36,990 bases of DNA from Actinomadura formosensis NBRC 14204 (GTDB taxonomy: Bacteria; Actinomycetota; Actinomycetes; Streptosporangiales; Streptosporangiaceae): assembly GCF_001552155.1 (NCBI RefSeq), contig NZ_BCQQ01000069.1:1-36990 (forward strand), in the 5' to 3' direction. The position numbers and the translations under genes are program-made. The notes below the pieces were generated by a model. It was not told the DNA's origin. It did not search any database and saw only the letters and a list, made by a program, of their open reading frames with translations. The first letter of the stretch is position 1, and the number at the start of each line of letters is the position of its first letter. Below, piece after piece: positions 23,395 through 30,917 of this stretch.

Positions 23395-23423
23395 TTGGCA
23401 CACGCCAAGCCCGGCATTGTAGA
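23395..23423 (+). promoter_or_regulatory. Promoter and inverted repeat before the marR-type gene
   Basis: TTGGCA (23395-23400), a 17-nt spacer and TGTAGA (23418-23423) lie 8 nt before the ATG. The inverted repeat TTGGC-ACAC-GCCAA (23395-23408) covers the -35, a likely autoregulatory site. Upstream (23298-23394) nothing else is evident. Confidence 0.5.
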
Positions 23424-23431
23424 AAGTTGCC

Positions 23432-23911
23432 ATGAGCGAGGACGAGGACGCCGGCGTCGACGAGGTCACCTCGGCGCTGCTGACCGCGTCCCGGCTGCTG
23501 GTGGCGATCTCGGCGCGGTCGCTCGCCGCGGTCGAGGGCGCCGTCACGCTGCCGCAGTTCCGGCTGCTCGTCGTGCTGTCCTCGCAGGGGCCGTCCAAGC
23601 TCGTCACGCTCGCCGGGCTGCTGGAGGTCAACCCCTCCACCGCGCTGCGGATGGTGGACCGGCTGGCCGCCGCCGGGCTCGTGCGCCGTGGGGCCAGCCC
23701 GGACAGCGGCCGCGAGGTCCGCATCCAGGTCACCGCCGCCGGGCGCCGCGTCGTCGACGGCGTCACCGCCCGCCGCCGCGCCGAGATCGCCGAGGTCGTC
23801 TCCCGGATGCCGGCAGGCCAGCGGCACGCCCTCGTCGCCGCGCTGCACGCCTTCACCGAGGCCGGCGGCGAACCCCCGGTCACCACCGTCGCCCAGCTCG
23901 GCTGGACCTGA
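23432..23911 (+). CDS. MarR-family transcriptional regulator
   Basis: The 159-aa protein has the MarR layout: an N-terminal dimer helix (LLTASRLLVAISARSLAAVEG), the winged helix LPQFRLLVVLSSQGPSKLVTLAGLLEVNPSTALRMVDRLAAAGLVRR, the wing SPDSGREVRIQVTAAGR, and C-terminal dimer helices. MarR proteins repress genes until a small molecule binds. No obvious transporter or enzyme gene is divergent from it, so the targets are unknown; the inverted repeat over its own promoter suggests autorepression. Only a weak GAAAG ribosome site is present. It converges with the sirtuin gene. Confidence 0.9.
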   Translation: MSEDEDAGVDEVTSALLTASRLLVAISARSLAAVEGAVTLPQFRLLVVLSSQGPSKLVTLAGLLEVNPSTALRMVDRLAAAGLVRRGASPDSGREVRIQVTAAGRRVVDGVTARRRAEIAEVVSRMPAGQRHALVAALHAFTEAGGEPPVTTVAQLGWT

Positions 23912-23927
23912 CCCCACCGCGGACCGA

Positions 23928-23947
23928 GGCCGCCCGGGCCCGCGGCC
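23928..23947. terminator. Candidate bidirectional terminator
   Basis: GGCCGC (23928-23933) and GCGGCC (23942-23947) are perfect 6-bp arms around an 8-nt loop CCGGGCCC that is itself self-complementary. It lies in the 76-nt gap between the convergent MarR and sirtuin genes. Confidence 0.4.
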
Positions 23948-23987
23948 CGGCGACGCACCCTGCCCGCCCGCCCGGCTCGTCGAGCCC

Positions 23988-24851
23988 CTACCGGCCGAGC
24001 TCGTCGAGCAGGGCGGTGAGCGTCGCGCCGAGCGGCGCGTCCAGCGTGACCAGGGCGTGCTCGTCGCCGCGCGTCGCGCCCCGGTTGACGATCGCCACCG
24101 GCACGCCGTGCCGGGCCGCGTGCCGGACGAACCGGTACCCCGACAGCACCGTCAGCGACGACCCGAGCACCAGCAGCGCGCCCGCGTCCTCGGTGAGGGC
24201 GTAGCAGTCCCGGACACGGGCCGGCGGCACGTTCTCGCCGAAGAAGATCACATCGGGCTTGAGCGGGCCGCCGCACCGCTCGCAGCCCACGATCCGGAAC
24301 GCCTCGATCACCTCGCCGGGCAGCACGGCGTCGCCGTCCGGGTTGATCGTGTCGGCGCGGGCCTCCCAGCCGGGGTTCGCGGCGCGCAGCCGCGCCTCCA
24401 GCCGCCCGCGCGGCGTCCGGTCGCCGCACGCCAGGCACACCACCCGGTCGAGCGCGCCATGCAGCTCGATCACGCCGTCCGCGCCGGCCGCCTGCTGCAG
24501 CCCGTCGACGTTCTGCGTGATGATCCCCGCGAGCAGGCCGCGCCGCTGCAGCTCCGCCACGGCCCGGTGCCCGGCGTTCGGGCGGGCGCGCGCGATGTGC
24601 CGCCACCCCAGATGGCCGCGCGCCCAGTACCGGCGCCGCGCCGCCTCACTGCCGGTGAACGTCTGGTAGGTCATCGGCTCCGCCCGCCGCCGGCGTCCGG
24701 TCTCGCCGCGGTAATCCGGGATGCCCGACTCGGTGGACAGGCCCGCGCCGCTCAGCACCACCACGTCGCCGTCCGCGACCAGCCCGGCCAGAGCCCGCAG
24801 CTCCGCCGCCCCGATCCCCGTCCCCGCCGTGTTCTCCGCAACCCGCGTCAC
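23988..24851 (-). CDS. Sir2-family NAD-dependent protein deacylase (sirtuin)
   Basis: It removes acyl groups from lysines using NAD+. The 287-aa protein has the NAD-binding motif GAGLSTESGIPDYRG, then TQNVDGLQQAAGA and the catalytic histidine in ELHGALD. Four zinc cysteines lie in the CLAC and CERC pairs. VIFFGENVP and GSSLTVLSGYRF follow, with IVNRGATRGDEHA near the end. It is closest in style to class II (SIRT4-like) bacterial sirtuins. The GTG start (VTRVAENTAG) has GGAGGG directly before it, rather tightly spaced; CACCAT six nt before the GTG could be a leaderless -10. The long open frame continuing upstream is an antisense shadow of nirB. Confidence 0.92.
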   Translation of the reverse strand: MTRVAENTAGTGIGAAELRALAGLVADGDVVVLSGAGLSTESGIPDYRGETGRRRRAEPMTYQTFTGSEAARRRYWARGHLGWRHIARARPNAGHRAVAELQRRGLLAGIITQNVDGLQQAAGADGVIELHGALDRVVCLACGDRTPRGRLEARLRAANPGWEARADTINPDGDAVLPGEVIEAFRIVGCERCGGPLKPDVIFFGENVPPARVRDCYALTEDAGALLVLGSSLTVLSGYRFVRHAARHGVPVAIVNRGATRGDEHALVTLDAPLGATLTALLDELGR

Positions 24852-25128
24852 CCCTCCATGGTGCACGACCGGAACGCGTGAAGAACGCAGCCCCCGATGC
24901 CCCCCCGGGGCGGCCGCGCGCGGTGAGGAGCAGCCCCGCGAGGGCGAGGACCAGGCCGCCTCCCGGCCCGCGGCCGGAACCGCCAAGACGCTTGATGTTT
25001 CCTCTTCCCCCGGGTGTCCCTCACCGCCGTCCGAAAGGAAACGAATCTGCGCACGACGCCACAAAGTCCGCGCCCCGCCCCGGGCGCAGGGCCCGAGTGA
25101 GGTCCAGTTAACGCGCGGGTGACATCCG

Positions 25129-25155
25129 GGACGCCCCCGGGAAACACGGGCGTCC
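25129..25155 (+). promoter_or_regulatory. Leader hairpin before nirB
   Basis: GGACGCCC (25129-25136) pairs perfectly with GGGCGTCC (25148-25155) across an 11-nt loop, ending 14 nt before the preferred nirB ATG. It may affect translation or attenuate transcription. The rest of the 24852-25169 gap (318 nt) holds no gene that I can support and no convincing promoter. Confidence 0.4.
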
Positions 25156-25169
25156 GAGCATCGGGGCTC

Positions 25170-27677
25170 ATGGGAGCCGACAGCAGACCCGGCAGCAGAC
25201 CGGACAGGCGGCTGGTCGTGGCCGGGCACGGACCGGCCGCGCACCGCCTCGTGGAGGCCCTGCGCGAGCGCGACGCCGCCGGGGCCTGGACGATCACCGT
25301 CATCGGGGAGGAATCCCGGACCGCCTACGACCGGGTGGCGCTGACGACGCACCTGGAGGGCGCCGACCTCGCCTACCCGGCGCACGGCGGCGAGGTCACC
25401 GTCCGCACCGGCGAGCGCGTCACCGGGATCGACCGCGCGGCCCGCACGGTCACCACCTCGGCCGGACGCGCCGTCGGCTACGACGCGCTCGTCCTCGCCA
25501 CCGGGTCGTCCCCGTTCGTGCCGCCCGTCGAGGGCGCGGACCTGCCGGGCGTGTTCGTCTACCGCACCATCGACGACCTCGACGCGATCCGCGCGTACGC
25601 GCGGGGCCGGGCGAGCGGGGCGGTCATCGGCGGCGGCCTGCTCGGCCTGGAGGCGGCCCGCGCCCTGCAGGGCCTCGGCCTGCGCGGCGGGGTCGTGGAG
25701 GTCGCGCCGTGGCTGATGCCGCGCCAGCTGGACGAAGGGGGCGGCGCGATGCTGCGCCGCCACATCGAAGGTCTCGGCCTGGCCGTTCACGCCGGCGTCC
25801 CGGTGCGCGCCCTGGAGGCCGGCGGCGACGGAGCCGTCCGGCGGATCGCGCTCGACGACGGCACGGTGATCGACGCCGAGGTCGTGGTGTTCTCCGCCGG
25901 CATCCGGCCGCGCGACGAACTGGCCCGCGGCTGCGGCCTGCCCGTGGGCGAACGCGGCGGCATCGTCGTGGACGGGACGTGCCGCACCGAGGACCCCGCC
26001 ATCTGGGCGATCGGCGAGTGCGCCCTGGCCGGCGGCACGGTCCACGGGCTGGCCGGGCCGTGCTTTTCGATGGCCGAGGTCGTCGCCGACCGGCTCCTGT
26101 CCGGCACGGCCGTGTTCGAAGGCGCCGACATGTCGGCCAGGCTCAAGCTCATGGGCGTGGACGTCGCCAGCTTCGGCGACCCGTTCGCCGACGCCGGCCG
26201 GGGCGCGCTCGGCGTCACCTACACCGATCCCGTCGCCGGCGTCTACAAAAAGCTCGTCGTCAGCGACGACGCCCGGACCCTCCTCGGCGGTGTCCTCGTC
26301 GGCGACGCCGAGTCCTACGGCACGCTCCGCGCCCGCGTCGGAGCCGCCCTGCCCGCCGCGCCCGAGCGGCTGCTGTTCGGCGGAACCGAGACGGCGGACG
26401 GCGACCTGCCCGGCGCGGCGGTCATCTGCTCCTGCAACAACGTCACCGCCGAAGGCGTCCGCCGCGCCATCGCCGAGCACTCTCTCACCGACGTCCCCGC
26501 CGTGAAGGACCGCACCGGGGCCGGGACGAGCTGCGGCAGCTGCGTCCCCCTGGTGAAACGGATCCTGGACGCGGAGCTGGCCGCCTCCGGCATCGAGGTC
26601 GGCACGGCCCTCTGCGAGCACTTCGCCTACAGCCGCGCCGAGCTGTTCGACATCGTCCGGACCGGGGAGATCACCGGCTTCACCCGGCTCATCGAAGAGC
26701 ACGGGACGGGCCGGGGCTGCGACATCTGCAGACCCGCCGTCGCCTCCATCCTGGCGAGCCTCGGCAACGGCCACATCCTGGAGGGCGAGCAGGCCGCGCT
26801 GCAGGACACCAACGACCACTTCCTCGCCAACCTGCAGAAGAACGGCACCTACTCGGTCGTCCCGCGCGTCCCCGGCGGCGAGATCACCCCCGGCGGACTC
26901 ATCGTGATCGGCGAGGTCGCCCGCGACTTCGGCCTCTACACCAAGATCACCGGCGGGCAGCGCATCGACCTGCTCGGCGCCCGCGTCGAGCAGCTCCCCG
27001 ACATCTGGCGGCGGCTCGTGGACGCCGGATTCGAGTCCGGCCACGCCTACGGCAAGGCGCTGCGGACGGTGAAGTCGTGCGTCGGGTCCACCTGGTGCCG
27101 CTACGGCGTCCGGGACTCGACCGCCATGGCGATCCGCCTGGAGCTGCGCTACCGGGGGCTGCGCGCCCCGCACAAGCTGAAGTCGGCGGTGTCCGGCTGC
27201 GCCCGCGAGTGCGCCGAGGCGCAGAGCAAGGACTTCGGCGTCATCGCCACCGAGAACGGCTGGAACCTCTACCTCGCGGGCAACGGCGGCATGCGGCCCC
27301 GGCACGCCGATCTGTTCGCCACCGGCCTCACCGACGATCAGCTGATCACCTGCATCGACCGGTTCCTGATGTTCTACATCCGCACCGCCGACCGGCTGCA
27401 GCGCACCGCGAGCTGGCTGGAGTCCCTCGACGGCGGCCTGGACCACCTCCGCGAGGTCATCGTGGACGACCGGCTCGGCATCTGCGCCGACCTCGACGCC
27501 GCCATGGCACGGCACGTCGCGTCCTACTCCGACGAATGGCGCGACACCCTCGACGATCCCGAGCGGCTCCGCCGGTTCGTCTCCTTCGTCAACGCGCCGC
27601 GCGCCCCGGATCCGAGCATCGCCTTCGAGGTCGAGCGGGAGCAGATCCGGCCCCTTCCCGCGGAGGTGGGACGATGA
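25170..27677 (+). CDS. nirB: Assimilatory nitrite reductase large subunit NirB
   Basis: NirB reduces nitrite to ammonium with NAD(P)H. The roughly 835-aa protein follows the family order. An FAD/NAD pyridine nucleotide-disulfide oxidoreductase part has VVAGHGPAAHRLVEAL and VIGGGLLGLEAA. Two BFD-like [2Fe-2S] segments follow: CSCNNVTAEGV with CGSCVPLV, and CEHF... with GCDICRPAVASILASL. Then come a ferredoxin-like nitrite/sulfite reductase half-domain and the siroheme/[4Fe-4S] domain with CVGSTWC and SGCARECAEA. The usual length is about 850. ATG 25170 is preferred; GTG 25119 would add 17 residues across a hairpin. No NirD (Rieske-like small subunit) is fused or adjacent. It overlaps the next gene by 4 nt. 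Confidence 0.93.
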   Translation: MGADSRPGSRPDRRLVVAGHGPAAHRLVEALRERDAAGAWTITVIGEESRTAYDRVALTTHLEGADLAYPAHGGEVTVRTGERVTGIDRAARTVTTSAGRAVGYDALVLATGSSPFVPPVEGADLPGVFVYRTIDDLDAIRAYARGRASGAVIGGGLLGLEAARALQGLGLRGGVVEVAPWLMPRQLDEGGGAMLRRHIEGLGLAVHAGVPVRALEAGGDGAVRRIALDDGTVIDAEVVVFSAGIRPRDELARGCGLPVGERGGIVVDGTCRTEDPAIWAIGECALAGGTVHGLAGPCFSMAEVVADRLLSGTAVFEGADMSARLKLMGVDVASFGDPFADAGRGALGVTYTDPVAGVYKKLVVSDDARTLLGGVLVGDAESYGTLRARVGAALPAAPERLLFGGTETADGDLPGAAVICSCNNVTAEGVRRAIAEHSLTDVPAVKDRTGAGTSCGSCVPLVKRILDAELAASGIEVGTALCEHFAYSRAELFDIVRTGEITGFTRLIEEHGTGRGCDICRPAVASILASLGNGHILEGEQAALQDTNDHFLANLQKNGTYSVVPRVPGGEITPGGLIVIGEVARDFGLYTKITGGQRIDLLGARVEQLPDIWRRLVDAGFESGHAYGKALRTVKSCVGSTWCRYGVRDSTAMAIRLELRYRGLRAPHKLKSAVSGCARECAEAQSKDFGVIATENGWNLYLAGNGGMRPRHADLFATGLTDDQLITCIDRFLMFYIRTADRLQRTASWLESLDGGLDHLREVIVDDRLGICADLDAAMARHVASYSDEWRDTLDDPERLRRFVSFVNAPRAPDPSIAFEVEREQIRPLPAEVGR

Positions 27678-29128
27678 CCGTGGTGGTCGTCGGGAACGGC
27701 ATGGCGGGCTCGCGGTTCGTCGGCGAGCTGCGCGCCCGCGACGCCGCGACCCCCGTGACGGTGTTCGGCGCGGAGGCCGAGCGCCCCTACAACCGGGTGC
27801 TGCTGCCGGACGTCCTCGCCGGGGTGACGCGGCCCGACCGCATCGGCCTGGTCGACGCCGCCTGGTACGCCTCGCACCGCGTGGACGCCCGCCTCGGCGT
27901 CGAGGTCACTCGCATCGACCGCGCCGCGAGGACCGTCCACGCCTCCGACGGGACCGTCACCCCGTACGGGACGCTCGTCCTGGCGACGGGCAGCACCGCG
28001 TTCATCCCGCCGCTGCCGGGCCTGCGCGGCGGGACGCCCGAGGGCGCGCTGGTGTTCCGCACCCTGGACGACTGCCGCCGCATCACCGAGCTGGCCGGGC
28101 CGGCGCGCCGCGCGGCCGTCGTCGGCGGCGGCCTGCTCGGCATCGAGGCCGCACGCGGGCTGCAGGGCCGCGGCCTGGACGTGACCGTCCTGCACCTGGC
28201 CGGCCACCTCATGGAACGCCAGCTCGACCCCGCCGCCGGGAGGGTCCTCGCCCGCACGCTCGCGGCGCTCGGCATCGCGACGCGGCTCCAGGCGGACGTC
28301 GCCGGCCTGCGCACCGCCGGCGGTGCCGTCACCGGGGTCGAGCTGGCCCTGCCGGGGGGCGGCACGGAGGTCGTCGGCGCCGACCTGGTCATCCTGTCCT
28401 GCGGTGTGCGGCCCGAGGTGAGGCTCGCCAGGGACGCGGGCCTGGCGATCGGCCGCGCCGTGATCGTGGACGACGAGCTGCGGTCGGTCACCGACCCGTC
28501 CGTCCGCGCCATCGGCGAGTGCTCCGAGCACCGCGACGAGGTGTACGGGCTGGTCGCTCCCGCCTGGGAGCAGGCGGAGGTGCTCGCCGGGCTGCTCTCC
28601 GGCACCGAACCCGCGGCGCGCTTCACCGGCGCCCGGCGGATCACCCGCCTCAAGGCCGCCGGGATCGAGCTGGCCTCGATGGGGGAGACGCACTTCGGCG
28701 ATGATGACGACGACGTGGAGGTCGTCCGGTTCACCGACGCCGCGCGCGGCACCTACAAGAAGGCGGTGATCCGGGACGGGCGGCTGATCGGCGCGATCCT
28801 GCTCGGCGAGACCTCGGCGGCCGGGACGCTCACCCGGCTCTACGACCGTGCCGCGCCGCTGCCCGCCGAACGACTCGGCCTGCTGTTCCCCCGCGCGGGC
28901 GGCGCCGCCGAGGCCGGGTCACCGGTGCGGATGCCGGACGCCGCCACCGTCTGCCACTGCAACAACGTCAGCAAGGGGCGGATCCTGGCCTGCTGGCGGG
29001 CCGGGGCCCGCGCCGCCGGCGACGTCGCGCGCGAGACCCGCGCGGGTACCGGCTGCGGCGGCTGCCGCGAGACCGTCGAGGGCATCGTGGCCTGGCTGGC
29101 CGGCCAGGACGCCGCCGGCGTCGCCTGA
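27674..29128 (+). CDS. FAD-dependent oxidoreductase with C-terminal BFD [2Fe-2S] domain
   Basis: The 484-aa protein is a paralogue of the N-terminal half of NirB: VVVGNGMAGSRFVGELRARD at the start, VVGGGLLGIEAARGLQG, a C-terminal dimer domain with GTYKKAVIRDGRL, then a BFD-like cluster with CHCNNVSKGRI and GCGGCRETVEGIVAWL. It lacks the siroheme part, so it should only carry electrons from NAD(P)H. In assimilatory systems such proteins serve nitrate reductase (NasB type), which is the likely role here, but no nitrate reductase gene is in the window. It overlaps nirB at ATGA, so the two are translationally coupled. A run of five aspartates (DDDDD) at about residue 340 is unusual. Confidence 0.88.
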   Translation: MTVVVVGNGMAGSRFVGELRARDAATPVTVFGAEAERPYNRVLLPDVLAGVTRPDRIGLVDAAWYASHRVDARLGVEVTRIDRAARTVHASDGTVTPYGTLVLATGSTAFIPPLPGLRGGTPEGALVFRTLDDCRRITELAGPARRAAVVGGGLLGIEAARGLQGRGLDVTVLHLAGHLMERQLDPAAGRVLARTLAALGIATRLQADVAGLRTAGGAVTGVELALPGGGTEVVGADLVILSCGVRPEVRLARDAGLAIGRAVIVDDELRSVTDPSVRAIGECSEHRDEVYGLVAPAWEQAEVLAGLLSGTEPAARFTGARRITRLKAAGIELASMGETHFGDDDDDVEVVRFTDAARGTYKKAVIRDGRLIGAILLGETSAAGTLTRLYDRAAPLPAERLGLLFPRAGGAAEAGSPVRMPDAATVCHCNNVSKGRILACWRAGARAAGDVARETRAGTGCGGCRETVEGIVAWLAGQDAAGVA

Positions 29129-29245
29129 AACACCCGGACGGGGCTGTTCGGGTCGTGCGCGATCCGGCTCCCCGGCCCCATCGCCGGCGTCCTGGCCGCC
29201 ACGACCGTGAGCGCCCCGGCCGCCGGGACCGCGGGGAACGGCGGG

Positions 29246-29251
29246 TAGGCT
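29246..29251 (+). promoter_or_regulatory. TAGGCT element before the amidohydrolase gene
   Basis: TAGGCT is followed by 7 nt and an ATG at 29259, which is not in the amidohydrolase frame. The gene's own ATG (29323) has a GGGAGG site. The element is probably the gene's -10, giving a leader of about 64 nt that would begin with an AUG triplet. Confidence 0.45.
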
Positions 29252-29322
29252 CCGCCGCATGGCCGTGCCGGCGGCACGCCGCCGGACTCACGCGGAACCC
29301 GGCCTCGACGCGGGAGGCGCTC

Positions 29323-30501
29323 ATGATCGACGGACGTCCGCTCATCGACGCGCACGTGCACACCGCCCGGCTGCCGACCCTGCCCCCCGCATGGCGGCGG
29401 TGGGCCGAGGAGTTCGGCTCGTCCCACCCCTGGCAGGACCTCTACGACGCCGACGGTGCCCTCGTCCCCGAGAAGGTCGACGCCTACTTCGAGGACGAGG
29501 GCGTCGACATCGCCCTGCTGCTCTGCGAGTACAGCCCGAAGACGACCGGCACGCAGCCCATCGAGGACCTCCAGCCGCTCCTCAAGCACAACCCCCGCCG
29601 CTTCAAGCCGATCGCCAACGTCAACCCGCACCTGCACTACCCGATCGACGCCGAGGTCGCCCGGCAGCTGGAGTTCGGCGCCGCCGCCCTGAAACTGCAC
29701 CCCGTGCACGGCGGGTTCAGCGTCGCCGACCCCGACCTGTATCCGGCCTACCAGGTGTGCCGTGACGCCGGCGTCCCCGTCGTCGTGCACTGCGGGACGA
29801 GCTCGTTCCCCGGCTCGGCCAACCGGTACGCCGACCCCACGCCCATCGACGACGTCCTGCGGCTGTTCCCGGGCCTGACGTTCGTCCTCGCGCACGGCGG
29901 CCGCGGCTGGTGGTACGACGCCGCCGCGTTCCTCGCGCTCTCCCGCGAGGAGGTGTGGATCGAGCTGTCCGGCCTGCCGCCGCACCGGCTCCCCGAGTAC
30001 TACGCCCGGCACGACCTGCGCCGCCTCGCCCGCACGTTCATCTTCGGCACCGACTGGCCCGGTGTCCCCGGCATCGCCCGCAACGCCCGCGCCATCGCCG
30101 CCCTCGGCCTGGACGAGGAGACCCTCGGCCTCGTCCTCGGCGGCAACGCCCTCCGCGTCTACAAGGGCCTGTCCTTGCAGCTCTCACCCGGCGGAAAGGA
30201 TCGCTCCATGACCGGCCCCGGCCCGTTCACCGAGGACGTCGTGCGGCAGATCACGCGGCACATGAACGACGACCACGCCGCCGACTGCCTCACGATCTGC
30301 CGCGCGCTGGGCGGCCGGCCCGGCGCGACCGCGGCGCGGATGACCGGCCTGGACGCCGGCGGCATCGAGTTCGCCGTCAGCGACGGCGGTGTCGAGCACC
30401 CCGTCCGGATCCCGTTCACCGAGCGGCTCACCGAACGCCCCCAGGTGCGCCGCGAGGTCGTCCGGATGGCCGAGGAGGCCCGCGCCGCCCTGGGCGGGTG
30501 A
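29323..30501 (+). CDS. Amidohydrolase fused in frame to a DUF2470 domain
   Basis: The first about 290 residues are an amidohydrolase-2 type metal-dependent hydrolase: IDAHVHT (HxH), the ALKLHPVHGGF segment, VVHCGTS, LAHGGRGWWYD and the active-site aspartate in FGTDWPG. The substrate is unknown. It continues without a stop through VYKGLSLQLSPGGKDRS into MTGPGPFTEDVVRQITRHMNDDHAADC, which is a complete DUF2470 domain of the kind found at the C-terminus of haem-utilisation/FMN-binding proteins. The linker is encoded by what looks like a ribosome site (GGAAAGGA). The ATG start has GGGAGG upstream. Either a stop codon was lost, or both a fusion and a free domain are made. A single-base sequencing error could also create this. 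Confidence 0.8.
   Translation: MIDGRPLIDAHVHTARLPTLPPAWRRWAEEFGSSHPWQDLYDADGALVPEKVDAYFEDEGVDIALLLCEYSPKTTGTQPIEDLQPLLKHNPRRFKPIANVNPHLHYPIDAEVARQLEFGAAALKLHPVHGGFSVADPDLYPAYQVCRDAGVPVVVHCGTSSFPGSANRYADPTPIDDVLRLFPGLTFVLAHGGRGWWYDAAAFLALSREEVWIELSGLPPHRLPEYYARHDLRRLARTFIFGTDWPGVPGIARNARAIAALGLDEETLGLVLGGNALRVYKGLSLQLSPGGKDRSMTGPGPFTEDVVRQITRHMNDDHAADCLTICRALGGRPGATAARMTGLDAGGIEFAVSDGGVEHPVRIPFTERLTERPQVRREVVRMAEEARAALGG
30208..30501 (+). CDS. Possible internal start: free DUF2470 domain protein
   Basis: An ATG at 30208, in frame within the amidohydrolase reading frame, has GGAAAGGA at 30193-30200, 7 nt upstream. Translation here gives a 97-aa protein equal to the whole DUF2470 domain (HMNDDHAADC, ARMTGLDAGGIEF, RREVVRMAEEAR). 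In other organisms from memory the two proteins are separate, so this is probably the ancestral start, now nested. Confidence 0.55.
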   Translation: MTGPGPFTEDVVRQITRHMNDDHAADCLTICRALGGRPGATAARMTGLDAGGIEFAVSDGGVEHPVRIPFTERLTERPQVRREVVRMAEEARAALGG

Positions 30502-30532
30502 CCGCGGGTGACCGCGGGTGACCGCGGGTGAC
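30493..30532 (+). repeat. Four tandem 10-bp units at the DUF2470 stop
   Basis: GGCGGGTGAC is followed by three copies of CGCGGGTGAC. The first copy holds the DUF2470 stop. Since 10 is not a multiple of 3, successive TGA triplets fall in successive frames, so all three frames are closed within 33 nt. Confidence 0.85.
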
Positions 30533-30650
30533 CGTAGCCTGGCCGGGATTCGGTCCGACCGAAAACCGGATCCGGTTTGCCTGGCGGGCACGCGGACATC
30601 CGGTAGGCAGCCGAGGCCCGCCCTGGGCCCCACCCCCTCCGGAGGCCGCC

Positions 30651-30836
30651 ATGCTCGCGATCGCCGCCGCGATCGTCTTCGCCCTTGCCCTGCTGTTCGA
30701 CCTGGCCGACGTGTCCTCGGACGCGATCAACAACGGGACGCTGACCGTCCTCGGCCTGCTGCTCATCGCGCTGCACTTCGCCGGCGTCGGTGCGTCCACG
30801 GCCTGGCGGCCCCGCCGCTCCGGCCGCCGCCGCTGA
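30651..30836 (+). CDS. Small two-helix membrane protein
   Basis: The 61-aa protein has two hydrophobic helices, MLAIAAAIVFALALLFDLA and LTVLGLLLIALHFAGVG, joined by a short DVSSDAINNG turn and ending in a basic tail (RPRRSGRRR) that should face the cytosol. It resembles small uncharacterised membrane proteins common in actinobacteria. GGAGG at 30641-30645, 5 nt before the ATG, gives a very good ribosome site. Function unknown. Confidence 0.8.
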   Translation: MLAIAAAIVFALALLFDLADVSSDAINNGTLTVLGLLLIALHFAGVGASTAWRPRRSGRRR

Positions 30837-30840
30837 GGAA

Positions 30841-30863
30841 CGCGCCGGGCACCACCGGGCGCG
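30841..30863. terminator. Candidate terminator between convergent genes
   Basis: CGCGCC (30841-30846) pairs with GGCGCG (30858-30863), with further GG/CC pairing inside. It lies just past the small membrane gene and before the 3' end of the crp-type gene. A nearby AT-rich patch (30885-30906) contains TACAAT. Confidence 0.4.
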
Positions 30864-30917
30864 CGGAACGGAGCACCCGGGCCGATTGGAATCTACAATG
30901 TAAAGGCGCTGGCCGGT

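Noticed and set aside
25010..25170. Possible GlnR boxes upstream of nirB
   Set aside because: There are GAAA(G/C) and GTTAAC/GTGAC-like words, but the spacing does not fit the paired GlnR half-site layout.
23988..27515. Sirtuin frame extending upstream to 1175 codons
   Set aside because: Only the last 287 codons look like Sir2; the rest is antisense to nirB and low complexity.
29259..29765. A 168-codon frame starting at the AUG 7 nt after TAGGCT
   Set aside because: The product is Arg/Pro/Ala-rich with no pattern and overlaps the amidohydrolase; I keep only the possible regulatory effect of its AUG.
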